48,233 nt of DNA from Chitinophagaceae bacterium (GCA_025934485.1 JAICXX010000028.1:1-48233), one strand, 5' to 3'. Numbered from the stretch's first letter, positions 14,379-22,920 are shown. A program made the numbers and translations. Notes: generated by a model not told the origin, from the sequence alone.

Positions 14379-15713
14379 ATGGAAGTAAAAGAAGCGTCAG
14401 GCAGATTAGGAGTCCTATTACCCGGCATGGGAGCTGTGGCTACGACACTGATAGCAGGCGTGGAAGCCATTAAGAAAGGGATCGCGCAGCCCATAGGGTC
14501 AATTACCCAGATGGGCAATATCCATTTGAACCGAAAGACCGGAAACAATTACCCCAAGATCAAGGATTTCGTTCCCCTGGCGGCTTTACAGGACATCGTA
14601 TTCGGCGGATGGGATGTATATGAAGAGAATGTATATGAGGCGGCCAGCCGCGCCAGGGTATTGGAGGCAGGTATGCTGCAGGCTTTACGCCCCGAACTGG
14701 AGGCGATCAAGCCGATGAAGGCGGTTTTTGACAAGGCTTATATCAAGAATCTGGACGGCACCCATGTAAAAAGTGCACCGAGTAAATATATGCTCGCGGA
14801 GGCGTTGATGGAAGATATCGCCCAGTTCCAGGACACACGCGGTTGTGACCGGATCGTACTGGTCTGGTGCGGCAGTACCGAGAAGTACATCGAAGTCGCA
14901 GATGTGCATGAAAGTCTCGCGGCGTTCGAGAAGGGGTTAAAAGAAAACGATCCCCGGATCGCGCCATCAATGATCTATGCGTACGCAGCTGTCCGGATGG
15001 GTATTCCCTTCCTGAATGGCGCCCCGAATCTCACAGTGGACATACCCGCGATAGTGGAACTGGCGAAAAAGACGGGTGCACCCATTGGCGGGAAGGATTT
15101 CAAAACCGGTCAGACCCTGATGAAGACCATTCTCGCGCCCGGCCTGCAGGCTCGTGCCCTTGGCGTCAAAGGCTGGTTCTCGACGAATATCCTCGGTAAC
15201 CGTGACGGCTATGTACTCGATGAACCGGATAATTTCCGTACCAAAGAGGTGTCTAAACTGAGTGTGCTCGAGGACATCCTCCGCCCCGATCTCAGCCCCG
15301 AACTGTATAGCGATCTTTATCATAAGATCCGGATCAATTATTATCCGCCGCATGGTGATAACAAGGAATCCTGGGATAACATCGACATCTTTGGCTGGCT
15401 TGGTTATTCCATGCAGATCAAGATCAATTTCCTTTGCCGGGATAGTATCCTGGCGGCTCCGCTGGTGCTGGATCTCGCGTTGTTTGGCGATCTGGCCAAG
15501 CGGGCAGGTCTGAGCGGCCTGCAGGAATGGCTGTCCTTTTACTTCAAATCACCTCAGCACGCCCCCGGTTTCCGGCCCGAGCATGACATCTTCAAGCAAT
15601 TGACGATTTTGCAGAATGCGCTCCGTAAACTCATGGGCGAGGAGCTGGTGAATCCGGAAGGACTTACGTACGCTAATGACCCCTTGGTGCCGGAAGAGGA
15701 AATCACCGCCTGA
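14379..15713 (+). CDS. ino1: myo-Inositol-1-phosphate synthase
   Basis: A 444-residue NAD-dependent enzyme converting glucose 6-phosphate to inositol 1-phosphate (L-myo-inositol-1-phosphate synthase). The NAD-binding loop is LPGMGAVATT (G16-M-G-A-V-A). The family's signature GGKDFKTGQT is at residues 237-246 with its catalytic lysines, and NYYPPHGDNKESWDN follows further on. The length fits the short prokaryotic form. This is the first gene of the inositol-lipid operon; its stop overlaps the next start (TGATG at 15711-15715). Gut Bacteroides carry the same enzyme at the head of their phosphatidylinositol genes. It provides the headgroup for the CDP-alcohol phosphatidyltransferase encoded at 19147. 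Confidence 0.94.
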   Translation: MEVKEASGRLGVLLPGMGAVATTLIAGVEAIKKGIAQPIGSITQMGNIHLNRKTGNNYPKIKDFVPLAALQDIVFGGWDVYEENVYEAASRARVLEAGMLQALRPELEAIKPMKAVFDKAYIKNLDGTHVKSAPSKYMLAEALMEDIAQFQDTRGCDRIVLVWCGSTEKYIEVADVHESLAAFEKGLKENDPRIAPSMIYAYAAVRMGIPFLNGAPNLTVDIPAIVELAKKTGAPIGGKDFKTGQTLMKTILAPGLQARALGVKGWFSTNILGNRDGYVLDEPDNFRTKEVSKLSVLEDILRPDLSPELYSDLYHKIRINYYPPHGDNKESWDNIDIFGWLGYSMQIKINFLCRDSILAAPLVLDLALFGDLAKRAGLSGLQEWLSFYFKSPQHAPGFRPEHDIFKQLTILQNALRKLMGEELVNPEGLTYANDPLVPEEEITA

Positions 15714-16171
15714 TGAGGTTGATCTATAGACTCATTTCCACTTGTCTGGGAATAGGCTATACACCAAAGGGTGGGGGCACCGTTGCCGCTGTCGTATGTT
15801 GTGTAGCCTGGTATCTATCCTGGAGGAGTGGAAATGGGTTTTTATGGCCACAGCTGCTGATCACGCTGGGAATTACGATGATCGGGGCCCTGGCCGCAGG
15901 AAAAATGGAACCGGAATGGGGGGAAGACAGCTATCGGATTGTTATAGATGAAGTGGCGGGGATGTGTCTGACCCTTTGTGGAATTCCCGACCGCTGGACC
16001 CTGGTGCTCACGGGTCTGGTATTGTTCCGGTTTTTCGATATCGCTAAACCTCTGTATATCCGTAGAATGGAAGAGATTGGCGGGGGCTGGGGCGTGATGA
16101 TGGATGATGTGCTCGCAGGGATGTACGCCAACCTTTTGCTGCAAATCGTCGTATTTTTTAACCTATGGTAG
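15713..16171 (+). CDS. PgpA-like phosphatase, predicted phosphatidylinositol-phosphate phosphatase
   Basis: A 152-residue inner-membrane protein of the phosphatidylglycerophosphatase A family. It keeps GYTPKGGGTVA near residues 15-25, DEVAGM (residues about 79-84), FRFFDIAKP (about 105-113) and GGWGVMMDDVLAG (about 122-134), the acidic and basic residues of the family. In Bacteroidota inositol clusters, such a PgpA relative removes the phosphate from phosphatidylinositol phosphate to give PI. Its position between the inositol phosphate synthase and the CDP-alcohol transferase argues for that substrate rather than phosphatidylglycerophosphate. It overlaps the synthase by one base and is followed after one base by the GtrA-like gene. 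Confidence 0.88.
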   Translation: MRLIYRLISTCLGIGYTPKGGGTVAAVVCCVAWYLSWRSGNGFLWPQLLITLGITMIGALAAGKMEPEWGEDSYRIVIDEVAGMCLTLCGIPDRWTLVLTGLVLFRFFDIAKPLYIRRMEEIGGGWGVMMDDVLAGMYANLLLQIVVFFNLW

Positions 16172-16172
16172 T

Positions 16173-16544
16173 ATGCACACCTTTACAAAAGCTCAAATAG
16201 CCTCTATCCTGGCTACTGGTGTCGACTTCGGGCTCACCTACCTGTTGTTGCAATTTGCCGGCGTACCCATAGTGGCTGCCGGGGCGACGGGAACGCTTTG
16301 TGGGGGCGCCACGCATTTCCTGGTGAGCCGGAATTGGGTGTTCAACGCGCAGGAGCGGGAATGGGCGGCGCAGGTCAACCGCTATGTTTTGGTCTGGACA
16401 GGCAATTTTTTGCTGAATGTATCCGGACTATGGCTGTTTGCACACTTTACAGGGATCAAAGATATGTTTGCCAAGGTGATAACAGCCGTAATGGTAGCAG
16501 TTTGCTACAATTACCCGCTGCAGAAAAGATTTGTATTTAAATAG
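16173..16544 (+). CDS. GtrA-like four-helix membrane protein
   Basis: A 123-residue protein with four predicted membrane helices. The GtrA/DPMS family pattern is visible: GVDFGLTYLLLQFAG, GGATHFLVSRNWVF, a helix starting near YVLVWTGNFLL, and the closing NYPLQKRFVFK. GtrA relatives help move lipid-linked sugars across membranes or anchor glycosyltransferases. In this operon it is a candidate flippase or accessory factor for an inositol lipid, an inference from position. The start at 16173, one base after the phosphatase stop, is preferred over 16104, which would overlap the phosphatase by 68 bases and add a non-family leader. Confidence 0.83.
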   Translation: MHTFTKAQIASILATGVDFGLTYLLLQFAGVPIVAAGATGTLCGGATHFLVSRNWVFNAQEREWAAQVNRYVLVWTGNFLLNVSGLWLFAHFTGIKDMFAKVITAVMVAVCYNYPLQKRFVFK

Positions 16545-16551
16545 ATAGTAG

Positions 16552-19101
16552 ATGATAAAGATTGGAACTAGTTCTAAAGCCTGGATCTTGTTTTTTTTAC
16601 TCATGGCAATGATAGGACCCAGCATGGCCCAGGAGGTGACCCTTCATGGATTGGTGCGCGACTCCGCCACACAGACGGTTATTACCAATGCCAGTATTTC
16701 GGTCAAAGGGTTACGAGGCGGCGCACGTAGCAATGGTGAAGGCCGTTTTCGCATTCCCATGACGCAGCGTGCTGTCACCGTCACTGTTACGAGTGTAGGC
16801 TATGCTCCCATGACCCTGCACGTCGATTCCGTTCCCACCAACGAGCTGGTTTTCTCGTTGTCCCGCCAGACGCAGCAGCTGCGGAGCGCCCTGGTGAAAA
16901 ACAAAAAACAACGCTATCGTAACAAGGGAAATCCCGCTGTGGAGCTCATCCGCGAAGTGATCGATCACAAGAATAGGAACCGCATGGAGTCCTATGATTA
17001 TGCAACCTACCAGAAATATGAGAAATTGGTGGTCTCCGTGGACAAGGTTAATGACAAGATAACGAAAAACGCTATTCTCAAACCGTATCACTTCCTTGTC
17101 GAGAACAGCGATACTACGAAGCTGGAGGGGCGGCGGCTGAGTCCTGTGTATCTTGAAGAAACCTATTCCGACAACTATTATCGTAAGAGTCCGGAAAAGA
17201 CTAAGTCGATCATCACCGGAAAAAAGGATGTGGACTATGGAGAGCTCATCGATATGAAAGGGATCAGCATGTATCTGAACCGGCTCTACCAGGACTTCAA
17301 CGTCTACGACAACAATATCTCTGTTTTTACCAACCTGTTCCTAAGCCCCATCGCCGAGTCCGGGCCGACCTTCTATATGTATTTTATCGAAGATACGGTT
17401 TTGGTCGATAGTCAGAAGCTCATTCGATTGAGTTTCCGCCCCCGAAACTCCGAGGACCTGTTGTTCCGCGGGACGATGTGGATCACGCTCGATGGAAACT
17501 TCGCCATTCAGAAACTGAGACTACTCGTAAGTAAAAGCATCAACTTCAATTTTGTCCGGGGGATGAATATCAACCAGGATTTCACCCGCCAGTCCGACGG
17601 GCGTTATCTGTTGACCAAGAGTGATGTTCTGGGTGATTTCGGGGTCAACAAGTCGGGGACGGGGCTATATGGTGAGCGGGAGGTCACCTTCCTGAATTTT
17701 AAGACCAACACGCCGGTTCCGGACAGTGTTTTCAAGGGACCGCCTACGGTGACGTTGGATAGCGCAGAAACCAAGCCGGACAGTTTTTGGGTGACGCACC
17801 GGCCGGATACGCTTACGAGGTTCGAGGGGAAGGTCTACGCGAACGTGGACAGTTTGAAACATATGAAGTCGTTCCGCCGGTTAGTGGACTGGTCGACTTT
17901 TTTGCTCGCAGGGTATAAACAGGCCGGTCCGGTAGAGATCGGTCCTGCCAGCACGTTTTACAGCTTCAACCCCGTGGAAGGGTTCCGGCTGCGGTTGGGG
18001 GGGCGGACTACCACGCATTTCAGTAACCGATTTTATACGGAGGCGTATGGCGCCTACGGTTTCAAAGACAAGAAATGGAAGTATTTTGTAAGCGGAACCT
18101 ATTCGATCAACAATAAGTCGATCTATAGTTTCCCGCAGGAATATATACGGGTCTCGTACCAAAAGGAGACGGATATCCCGGGACAGCAGCTGCAATTTGT
18201 ACAGGAAGACAATTTCCTGCTGTCGTTCAAACGGGGGAATAACGATAAATATACCTATAACAATAATTTCCGGATCAATTATGTGCATGAATACCCAAGT
18301 CATTTTTCCTGGTATCTCGGGTACCGGTGGTGGGAGCAGACCCCGGCCGGCTCGATAAGCTATGTGAAGTTCAACAATGGCGGTATCGATACCATCCGGC
18401 AAATGACGACGAGCGAGATCTCGGGCGAAGTCCGCTGGGCGCCGCACGAACAGTTCTATATCGGGAAACTGTACCGGGTACCGATCATCAATAAATACCC
18501 CATTCTCGATTTCCGCTGGACAACGGGTGTCTCGGGCTTGTTCCGCGGACAGTACACGTATCAGAACATCGATTTCAATATTTACAAGCGGTTCTACGAA
18601 TCGTTCCTGGGGTATACCGATATTACCGGGGATTTCGGCTATATTATCGGTAAAGTGCCATTTCCCCTGGCGGATGTCGCCCATGCGAACCAGACCTATG
18701 CTTACCAGCTTCAGAGCTATAACCTGATGAACTTCCTCGAGTTCGTGGACGACCACTATGCGACGGCGTATATCGATCATTACTTCAACGGGTTCTTTTT
18801 TAACAAGGTCCCGTTCTTAAAGAAACTCAAATGGCGGGAGGTCGTGGAGGCCAAGATCCTGTTTGGCGGCTTGCGGACCGAGAACGATCCGAACAAGAGC
18901 CCGGGCCAGGTGAAATTCCCGGATACGAACGGGCAGATAGAGACGTATTCGCTAAGCAGTACACCGTATATCGAGGGTGGCTTTGCTATTGCGAATATCT
19001 TTAAGCTGTTCCGGGTGGATTTCATCAAACGATTCACGTATCTGGACCATCCGGACATTGCCAAATGGGGTATCCGGGTGCGTGCTAAATTCGATTTTTA
19101 A
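16552..19101 (+). CDS. DUF5686 outer-membrane protein with carboxypeptidase-regulatory-like domain
   Basis: An 849-residue envelope protein. The N-terminal region holds a hydrophobic signal sequence ending near SMAQ (about residue 25). Residues about 27-105 form a carboxypeptidase-D regulatory-like beta-sandwich (TLHGLVRDSATQT, ISVKGLRGG, VTVTSVGYAPM). A long DUF5686 region follows, rich in alternating aromatic strands, and the protein ends RVRAKFDF, with the terminal Phe usual for outer-membrane barrels. DUF5686 proteins are widespread in Bacteroidota with no proven role. Lying inside an inositol-lipid operon, seven bases after the GtrA-like gene, it is a candidate for lipid placement or use at the outer membrane. 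This is inference. Confidence 0.86.
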   Translation: MIKIGTSSKAWILFFLLMAMIGPSMAQEVTLHGLVRDSATQTVITNASISVKGLRGGARSNGEGRFRIPMTQRAVTVTVTSVGYAPMTLHVDSVPTNELVFSLSRQTQQLRSALVKNKKQRYRNKGNPAVELIREVIDHKNRNRMESYDYATYQKYEKLVVSVDKVNDKITKNAILKPYHFLVENSDTTKLEGRRLSPVYLEETYSDNYYRKSPEKTKSIITGKKDVDYGELIDMKGISMYLNRLYQDFNVYDNNISVFTNLFLSPIAESGPTFYMYFIEDTVLVDSQKLIRLSFRPRNSEDLLFRGTMWITLDGNFAIQKLRLLVSKSINFNFVRGMNINQDFTRQSDGRYLLTKSDVLGDFGVNKSGTGLYGEREVTFLNFKTNTPVPDSVFKGPPTVTLDSAETKPDSFWVTHRPDTLTRFEGKVYANVDSLKHMKSFRRLVDWSTFLLAGYKQAGPVEIGPASTFYSFNPVEGFRLRLGGRTTTHFSNRFYTEAYGAYGFKDKKWKYFVSGTYSINNKSIYSFPQEYIRVSYQKETDIPGQQLQFVQEDNFLLSFKRGNNDKYTYNNNFRINYVHEYPSHFSWYLGYRWWEQTPAGSISYVKFNNGGIDTIRQMTTSEISGEVRWAPHEQFYIGKLYRVPIINKYPILDFRWTTGVSGLFRGQYTYQNIDFNIYKRFYESFLGYTDITGDFGYIIGKVPFPLADVAHANQTYAYQLQSYNLMNFLEFVDDHYATAYIDHYFNGFFFNKVPFLKKLKWREVVEAKILFGGLRTENDPNKSPGQVKFPDTNGQIETYSLSSTPYIEGGFAIANIFKLFRVDFIKRFTYLDHPDIAKWGIRVRAKFDF

Positions 19102-19146
19102 CCCTACATTTGCCAATTGTATTCAGAATTCGAGGGATACTGACCA

Positions 19147-20469
19147 ATGAGTACGAGAAAGAAACTACAGTTAGGTATCTATAAGGTCATCAATCCGCTG
19201 GTGCGGTTGCTGATCCGGCTGGGCCTTACTCCCAACATGGTTACAACGATCGGACTGGTGCTGAATATCGGCGTAGCCGTGATCTTTATCTGCGGGGCCG
19301 AGGAAGGACGGCGCGGTGATCTGAGGTATGTGGGCTGGGCGGGGGCCTTGATCCTTTTCGCCGGGCTTTTCGACATGCTCGACGGTCAGGTCGCCCGGCT
19401 GGGCAATATGAGCTCACCCTTCGGGGCCCTCTATGATTCCGTGCTGGACCGTTATAGCGAGCTGATCCTGTTTCTCGGTATCTGCTATTATCTCGTTGCG
19501 CATCACTATTTCATGAGCAGCCTCTTCGCCTTTATCGGGTTGATCGGCAGCATGATGGTGAGTTATACCCGGGCCCGGGCGGAAGGGTTGGGTATCGAGT
19601 GTAAGGATGGGCTGATGCAGCGGCCGGAACGGGTGATCATTCTCGGCGTGAGCGCGCTGGCCTGTGGCGTAGCTTCGAAATGGATGGGCGGAGATTTTAA
19701 GATCGCCTGGCCGGGTACCAATTTTCCCGTTTTCGAGACGATCTCGATCTTTACGATACCACTGACGATCATGGCTTTCCTGGCGAATTTTACAGCGATA
19801 GGCCGGTTACGCGATGCCCGCAAGACCCTGGAGGAAAGGGCGATGAAGGCAAAGGAGGATGAAAAGAAGAAGGTAATGATCGTGCTGTTGCTGGCTGCCC
19901 TGTCCGCCTTGCCGGGTACGGCCCAGCCCGCTGCGAGGGCTGCCTCGCTGGCCCCGCCGGGGACCCTGCGTCCGCGGCCGGTGATGGTCGCCGATCCCGT
20001 GGATACATTCCCGGTACCGCCGTCGAATACCAACTCGCTTTTTTATCTGCAGCGGACGCCCAATAGCAATACCATCATCTGCGAATTGAACCAGCAGGCC
20101 GGTGTTCTCGACAAGGACGAGCCCGTAAAGGTGTTGTGGATCCGGTATACCGAGCAGCACCAGCGCGAAGACCTCTCCTGGCTTCAACGTCATTTTGCCT
20201 ATGGGCTTCATGAAAAAGATTTAGGCAACGGCGTATATGAATTACGTTTCGTATCTTACAAAAAGGTGCCGATGTACCTGATGAGATGGTCCGGAGATAA
20301 CAGGCAGCACGTATTCGTCACCATCAACAATCGTCAGGCTATTCTGAACAGGGTCTATATCCGGATCGATCCGGGTGGCTCCTTTTGGTCCCCCAATGTG
20401 AAATACCTGGAACTGAAAGGGGTAGACGCTCAGAATGGCAAGGAATTGGTCGAACGGTTAAAAGTTTAA
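19147..20469 (+). CDS. CDP-alcohol phosphatidyltransferase (PI-phosphate synthase type) fused to a DUF4833-like domain
   Basis: A 440-residue two-part protein. Residues 1-235 are a membrane CDP-alcohol phosphatidyltransferase with the full motif D76-x2-D79-G80-x2-A83-R84-x8-G93-x3-D97-x3-D101. Given the operon, it probably joins CDP-diacylglycerol to inositol phosphate, giving PI phosphate. Residues 236-270 are a lysine run followed by a hydrophobic stretch resembling a signal peptide (VMIVLLLAALSALPGTAQ), and residues 300-440 match DUF4833 (FYLQRTPNSNTIICELN, LWIRYTEQ, LQRHFAYGL), which I recall as usually a separate secreted protein. An in-frame ATG at 19876 (M244) preceded by AAAGGAGG could start that part separately. 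Fusion or internal start cannot be told apart here. Confidence 0.86.
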   Translation: MSTRKKLQLGIYKVINPLVRLLIRLGLTPNMVTTIGLVLNIGVAVIFICGAEEGRRGDLRYVGWAGALILFAGLFDMLDGQVARLGNMSSPFGALYDSVLDRYSELILFLGICYYLVAHHYFMSSLFAFIGLIGSMMVSYTRARAEGLGIECKDGLMQRPERVIILGVSALACGVASKWMGGDFKIAWPGTNFPVFETISIFTIPLTIMAFLANFTAIGRLRDARKTLEERAMKAKEDEKKKVMIVLLLAALSALPGTAQPAARAASLAPPGTLRPRPVMVADPVDTFPVPPSNTNSLFYLQRTPNSNTIICELNQQAGVLDKDEPVKVLWIRYTEQHQREDLSWLQRHFAYGLHEKDLGNGVYELRFVSYKKVPMYLMRWSGDNRQHVFVTINNRQAILNRVYIRIDPGGSFWSPNVKYLELKGVDAQNGKELVERLKV

Positions 20470-20471
20470 TA

Positions 20472-21407
20472 TTGAAGCTAACTCTGCGTACTGCGTCGGT
20501 CGCCACCGGACTTTCCCTGCTTTATCTGCTGATGAGCGCCTGGCTTATCGGCTTCCAAGGCGATCAGGTGTTCCTGGTAGTTCTCTTCAACACCCTGTTC
20601 TATCTGTCCGGACCTACGCGACGTTTCATTCTTGCCTTCACCGTCTTCATCGTCTTTTGGGTGTTGTTCGATACCATGAAGGCGTTTCCCAATTACCGGT
20701 ATAATACTGTCCACATCAAAGATATCTACCGGCTCGAGATGAACCTGTTTGGAACCAAGGGGCCCGATGGCATCCGGCGTACCCCCAATGAGTTCTGGCT
20801 GGGGCACCAGGATTTTTTTTTGGATGTGGCCTCGGGATGTTTTTATTTGTGCTGGATACCATTGCCGCTTGCGTTTGCCGCATTCCTGTTCTACCATGAC
20901 AAAGAAGCTTTTTTCCGTTTTGCGCTGAGCTTTTTGCTCATCAATCTCATAGGTTTTGTGATCTACTATGTGTGTCCGGCCGCGCCGCCATGGTATGTAG
21001 AGCAATATGGTTTTGTCTTCAATCCGCATACGCCGGGCAATACGGCCGGGCTGGGTCGCTGGGATGCTATCTTTCATGTACACGTCTTTTCGGCGCTTTA
21101 TGCCAAGAGCAGCAATGTCTTTGCGGCCATGCCTTCGCTGCATGCTGCTTACCCGCTGGTGGTGCTCTATTACGGCATCCGTTACGAGATGGGCTGGTGG
21201 AATGCGTTGTTCGCGCTGATCATGGTGGGCATCTGGTTTGCGGCGGTATATACCAGTCATCACTACGTGCTGGACGTGCTCGCGGGGATCTGCTGCGGGA
21301 TCACGGGGATAGGACTATTTACATTTATGTTCGAGCGGGTAGGGTGGTTCAACAGTCTCGTAAATCGCTGGATCGATGCCGTTAGCGCCCAATTCCTTCT
21401 ACCATGA
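20472..21407 (+). CDS. PAP2-family transferase, Aur1/inositol-phosphoceramide-synthase-like
   Basis: A 311-residue inner-membrane protein with several hydrophobic helices and the PAP2_3 (Aur1/Ipt1) motif set: CPAAPPWYVEQYG, AMPSLHAAYP (S222, H224) and TSHHYVLDVLAG (H264, D268). Such enzymes move phosphoinositol from phosphatidylinositol to ceramide. Together with the upstream genes, it completes a route to an inositol sphingolipid; the acceptor is inferred. I choose TTG at 20472, two bases after the upstream stop, over an ATG at 20385 that lies deep inside the DUF4833-like coding region and would add 29 polar residues. Its 3' end overlaps the convergent tetR gene by 26 bases. Confidence 0.85.
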   Translation: MKLTLRTASVATGLSLLYLLMSAWLIGFQGDQVFLVVLFNTLFYLSGPTRRFILAFTVFIVFWVLFDTMKAFPNYRYNTVHIKDIYRLEMNLFGTKGPDGIRRTPNEFWLGHQDFFLDVASGCFYLCWIPLPLAFAAFLFYHDKEAFFRFALSFLLINLIGFVIYYVCPAAPPWYVEQYGFVFNPHTPGNTAGLGRWDAIFHVHVFSALYAKSSNVFAAMPSLHAAYPLVVLYYGIRYEMGWWNALFALIMVGIWFAAVYTSHHYVLDVLAGICCGITGIGLFTFMFERVGWFNSLVNRWIDAVSAQFLLP

Positions 21408-21984
21408 TATCTACGATGGAGTCGATCTGCAGATCGAGCCGCGGGCTTTGGTTCTGGCTGACCATCAGGGGCACAGCGAGACCACGGAAGCTGCTGACCA
21501 TGAGATAGGCGATCAGCTCGATGTTGTCGCCCGAGATCTTCTTGAACTCTCCGTTGTGGACACCTTCTTCCAAAATTGTTTTGACCAGGGCTACCTGTGT
21601 GGTATCGAACTGACGTTTGAGCCCGGCCACAAGACACTCGAGTTCGACGATCTCGGATTTCAGGGCATCGCTTAAATTACAGAGCTGGTTGAGCTTTTCG
21701 AGACGGCAACGGCAATAGGCGATGAGCTTTTCCTTGGAGGTGGTGGCTTTGGCGATCGCCTGGCGGATATTGTCCAGCAGTTCATCCATTTCGGCATGGA
21801 TCACCGCCTCGAAGATGTCTTCCTTGCCGGGATAGTAATAGTACAGGGAACTCTTGGCCTTGCCCATGCTACGGGCAATGTCTCCCATGGTTGTTTTTTT
21901 GAACCCGGACTTCTTGAAGAGTTCCCGGGCCGTGTCGATAATATCGCGTACTACTGTTTCATCCCGTTGAAGTGTTTCAGCCAT
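21382..21984 (-). CDS. TetR-family transcriptional regulator
   Basis: A 200-residue TetR-type protein. The N-terminal helix-turn-helix (ARELFKKSGFKKTTMGDIAR, then MGKAKSSLYYYYPGKEDIFE) is complete, followed by an all-helical ligand domain. Its reading frame overlaps the convergent PAP2 gene by 26 bases. On the minus strand, TAATTTTG (22016-22009), 24 bases before the start codon, is a good -7 box. Control of the adjacent lipid operon is possible but not shown by any shared operator I can see. Confidence 0.87.
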   Translation of the reverse strand: MAETLQRDETVVRDIIDTARELFKKSGFKKTTMGDIARSMGKAKSSLYYYYPGKEDIFEAVIHAEMDELLDNIRQAIAKATTSKEKLIAYCRCRLEKLNQLCNLSDALKSEIVELECLVAGLKRQFDTTQVALVKTILEEGVHNGEFKKISGDNIELIAYLMVSSFRGLAVPLMVSQNQSPRLDLQIDSIVDIMVEGIGR

Positions 21985-22008
21985 ATGTACTTATAAGCCT
22001 TTGTATGT

Positions 22009-22016
22009 CAAAATTA
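22009..22016 (-). promoter_or_regulatory. -7 promoter element of the tetR gene at 21984
   Basis: TAATTTTG on the minus strand matches TAnnTTTG exactly and is 24 bases upstream of the ATG. A palindromic CTTATAAG lies between it and the start codon. No clear -33 TTG is found at the usual distance. Confidence 0.4.
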
Positions 22017-22085
22017 CACTATTTCCAAGGCACGGCTGGTTAATCGCTCGTGAATAATCCGGGTGGAAATTTATACATTTATGCT

Positions 22086-22514
22086 ATGGCCTTGAAGCTG
22101 AATTGTATTCTTCTCATTGATGACGATGAGCCTACCAATTTCCTCAACAGGCTTACCCTGGAGCAGACGGGCTGTGCCAGGGAGATCCGCGTTGCGCAAG
22201 GGGGCCAGGAGGCATTGGATTATCTTCACGCCTGCGGTGAGGATGGGGCCCCGCGCCCCGACCTGATCTTCCTGGATATCAATATGCCGGCCATGGACGG
22301 CTGGGAATTCCTCCAGCGGTATCGGTTATTACCCGCAGAGCGCAAGGCCGATATCGTGCTCATTATGCTCACGACATCGCTCAACCCGGACGACGAGCAC
22401 CGGACAAAGGCCATTCCCGAAGTATCGGGATTCGAGAACAAGCCATTGGATCAGCAGCGCCTGATCGCTTTGCTTGAAAAGTATTTCAAATCCCCGAGTG
22501 CAGATAATCTTTGA
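22086..22514 (+). CDS. Single-domain response regulator (CheY-like)
   Basis: A 142-residue receiver domain with no output domain. Acidic residues are in LLIDDDEP (about residues 9-16), the phospho-acceptor is the Asp in LIFLDINMP (about residue 62), the switch Thr in MLTTS, and the lysine in ENKPLD, all in place. The subgroup (DDDEPTNFL, GGQEALDYL, DINMPAMDGWEFL) is common in Bacteroidota beside hybrid histidine kinases, but no kinase is found nearby, so its partner is elsewhere. I choose the ATG at 22086; the frame is open from a GTG at 22050. The 3' end overlaps the convergent CBS gene by 29 bases. Confidence 0.88.
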   Translation: MALKLNCILLIDDDEPTNFLNRLTLEQTGCAREIRVAQGGQEALDYLHACGEDGAPRPDLIFLDINMPAMDGWEFLQRYRLLPAERKADIVLIMLTTSLNPDDEHRTKAIPEVSGFENKPLDQQRLIALLEKYFKSPSADNL

Positions 22515-22920
22515 GATGGGTGATGGTTTCTTCGTGCGTCAGGATCGTCTCGCGGACCACATCATTGATAGAAATGATACCGCATAGCTGTTCCTGCTGG
22601 AACACCGGCAGATAGCGGATATTCTTGTCGGACATCAGCTCCATACAGTGATCGACCGTGTCATTGGGCGATACCGCGGGAAAGTCCCTGGACATGATCT
22701 CCGATACGGGGGTATCGGTGGAAGATTTGCCTTTGAGAATAACCTTTCGGGAATAATCCCTTTCCGTCATTATACCAAGATAATGGTTCTCTTCCGTCAC
22801 GACTACAGAACCTATATTTTGATCCGCCATGATCCTGAGAGCGTCCAGAACCGTAGTTTGAGGTGTAACGGAGGTGATTCGAGACCCCTTGTGGGAAAGA
22901 ATGTCGGAGACTTTTTTCAT
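22486..22920 (-). CDS. CBS-domain pair protein
   Basis: A 144-residue cytosolic protein made of two CBS motifs: first SDILSHKGSRITSVTPQTTVLDALRIMADQNIGSVVV with MTERDYSRKVILKGKSS, second VSEIMSRDFPAVSPNDTVDHCMELMSDKNIRYLPVF with GIISINDVVRETI. Stand-alone CBS pairs bind adenosyl nucleotides and adjust partner proteins; no partner is adjacent. The start at 22920 gives the usual MKKVSDILSHKG opening; the open frame extends 29 codons further, over the promoter. Its tail overlaps the response regulator gene. Confidence 0.88.
   Translation of the reverse strand: MKKVSDILSHKGSRITSVTPQTTVLDALRIMADQNIGSVVVTEENHYLGIMTERDYSRKVILKGKSSTDTPVSEIMSRDFPAVSPNDTVDHCMELMSDKNIRYLPVFQQEQLCGIISINDVVRETILTHEETITHLKDYLHSGI

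Noticed and set aside
20385..20471. ATG-started extension of the PAP2 gene
   Set aside because: It lies within the DUF4833-like coding region and would add polar residues not found in the family; TTG at 20472 after the upstream stop fits better.
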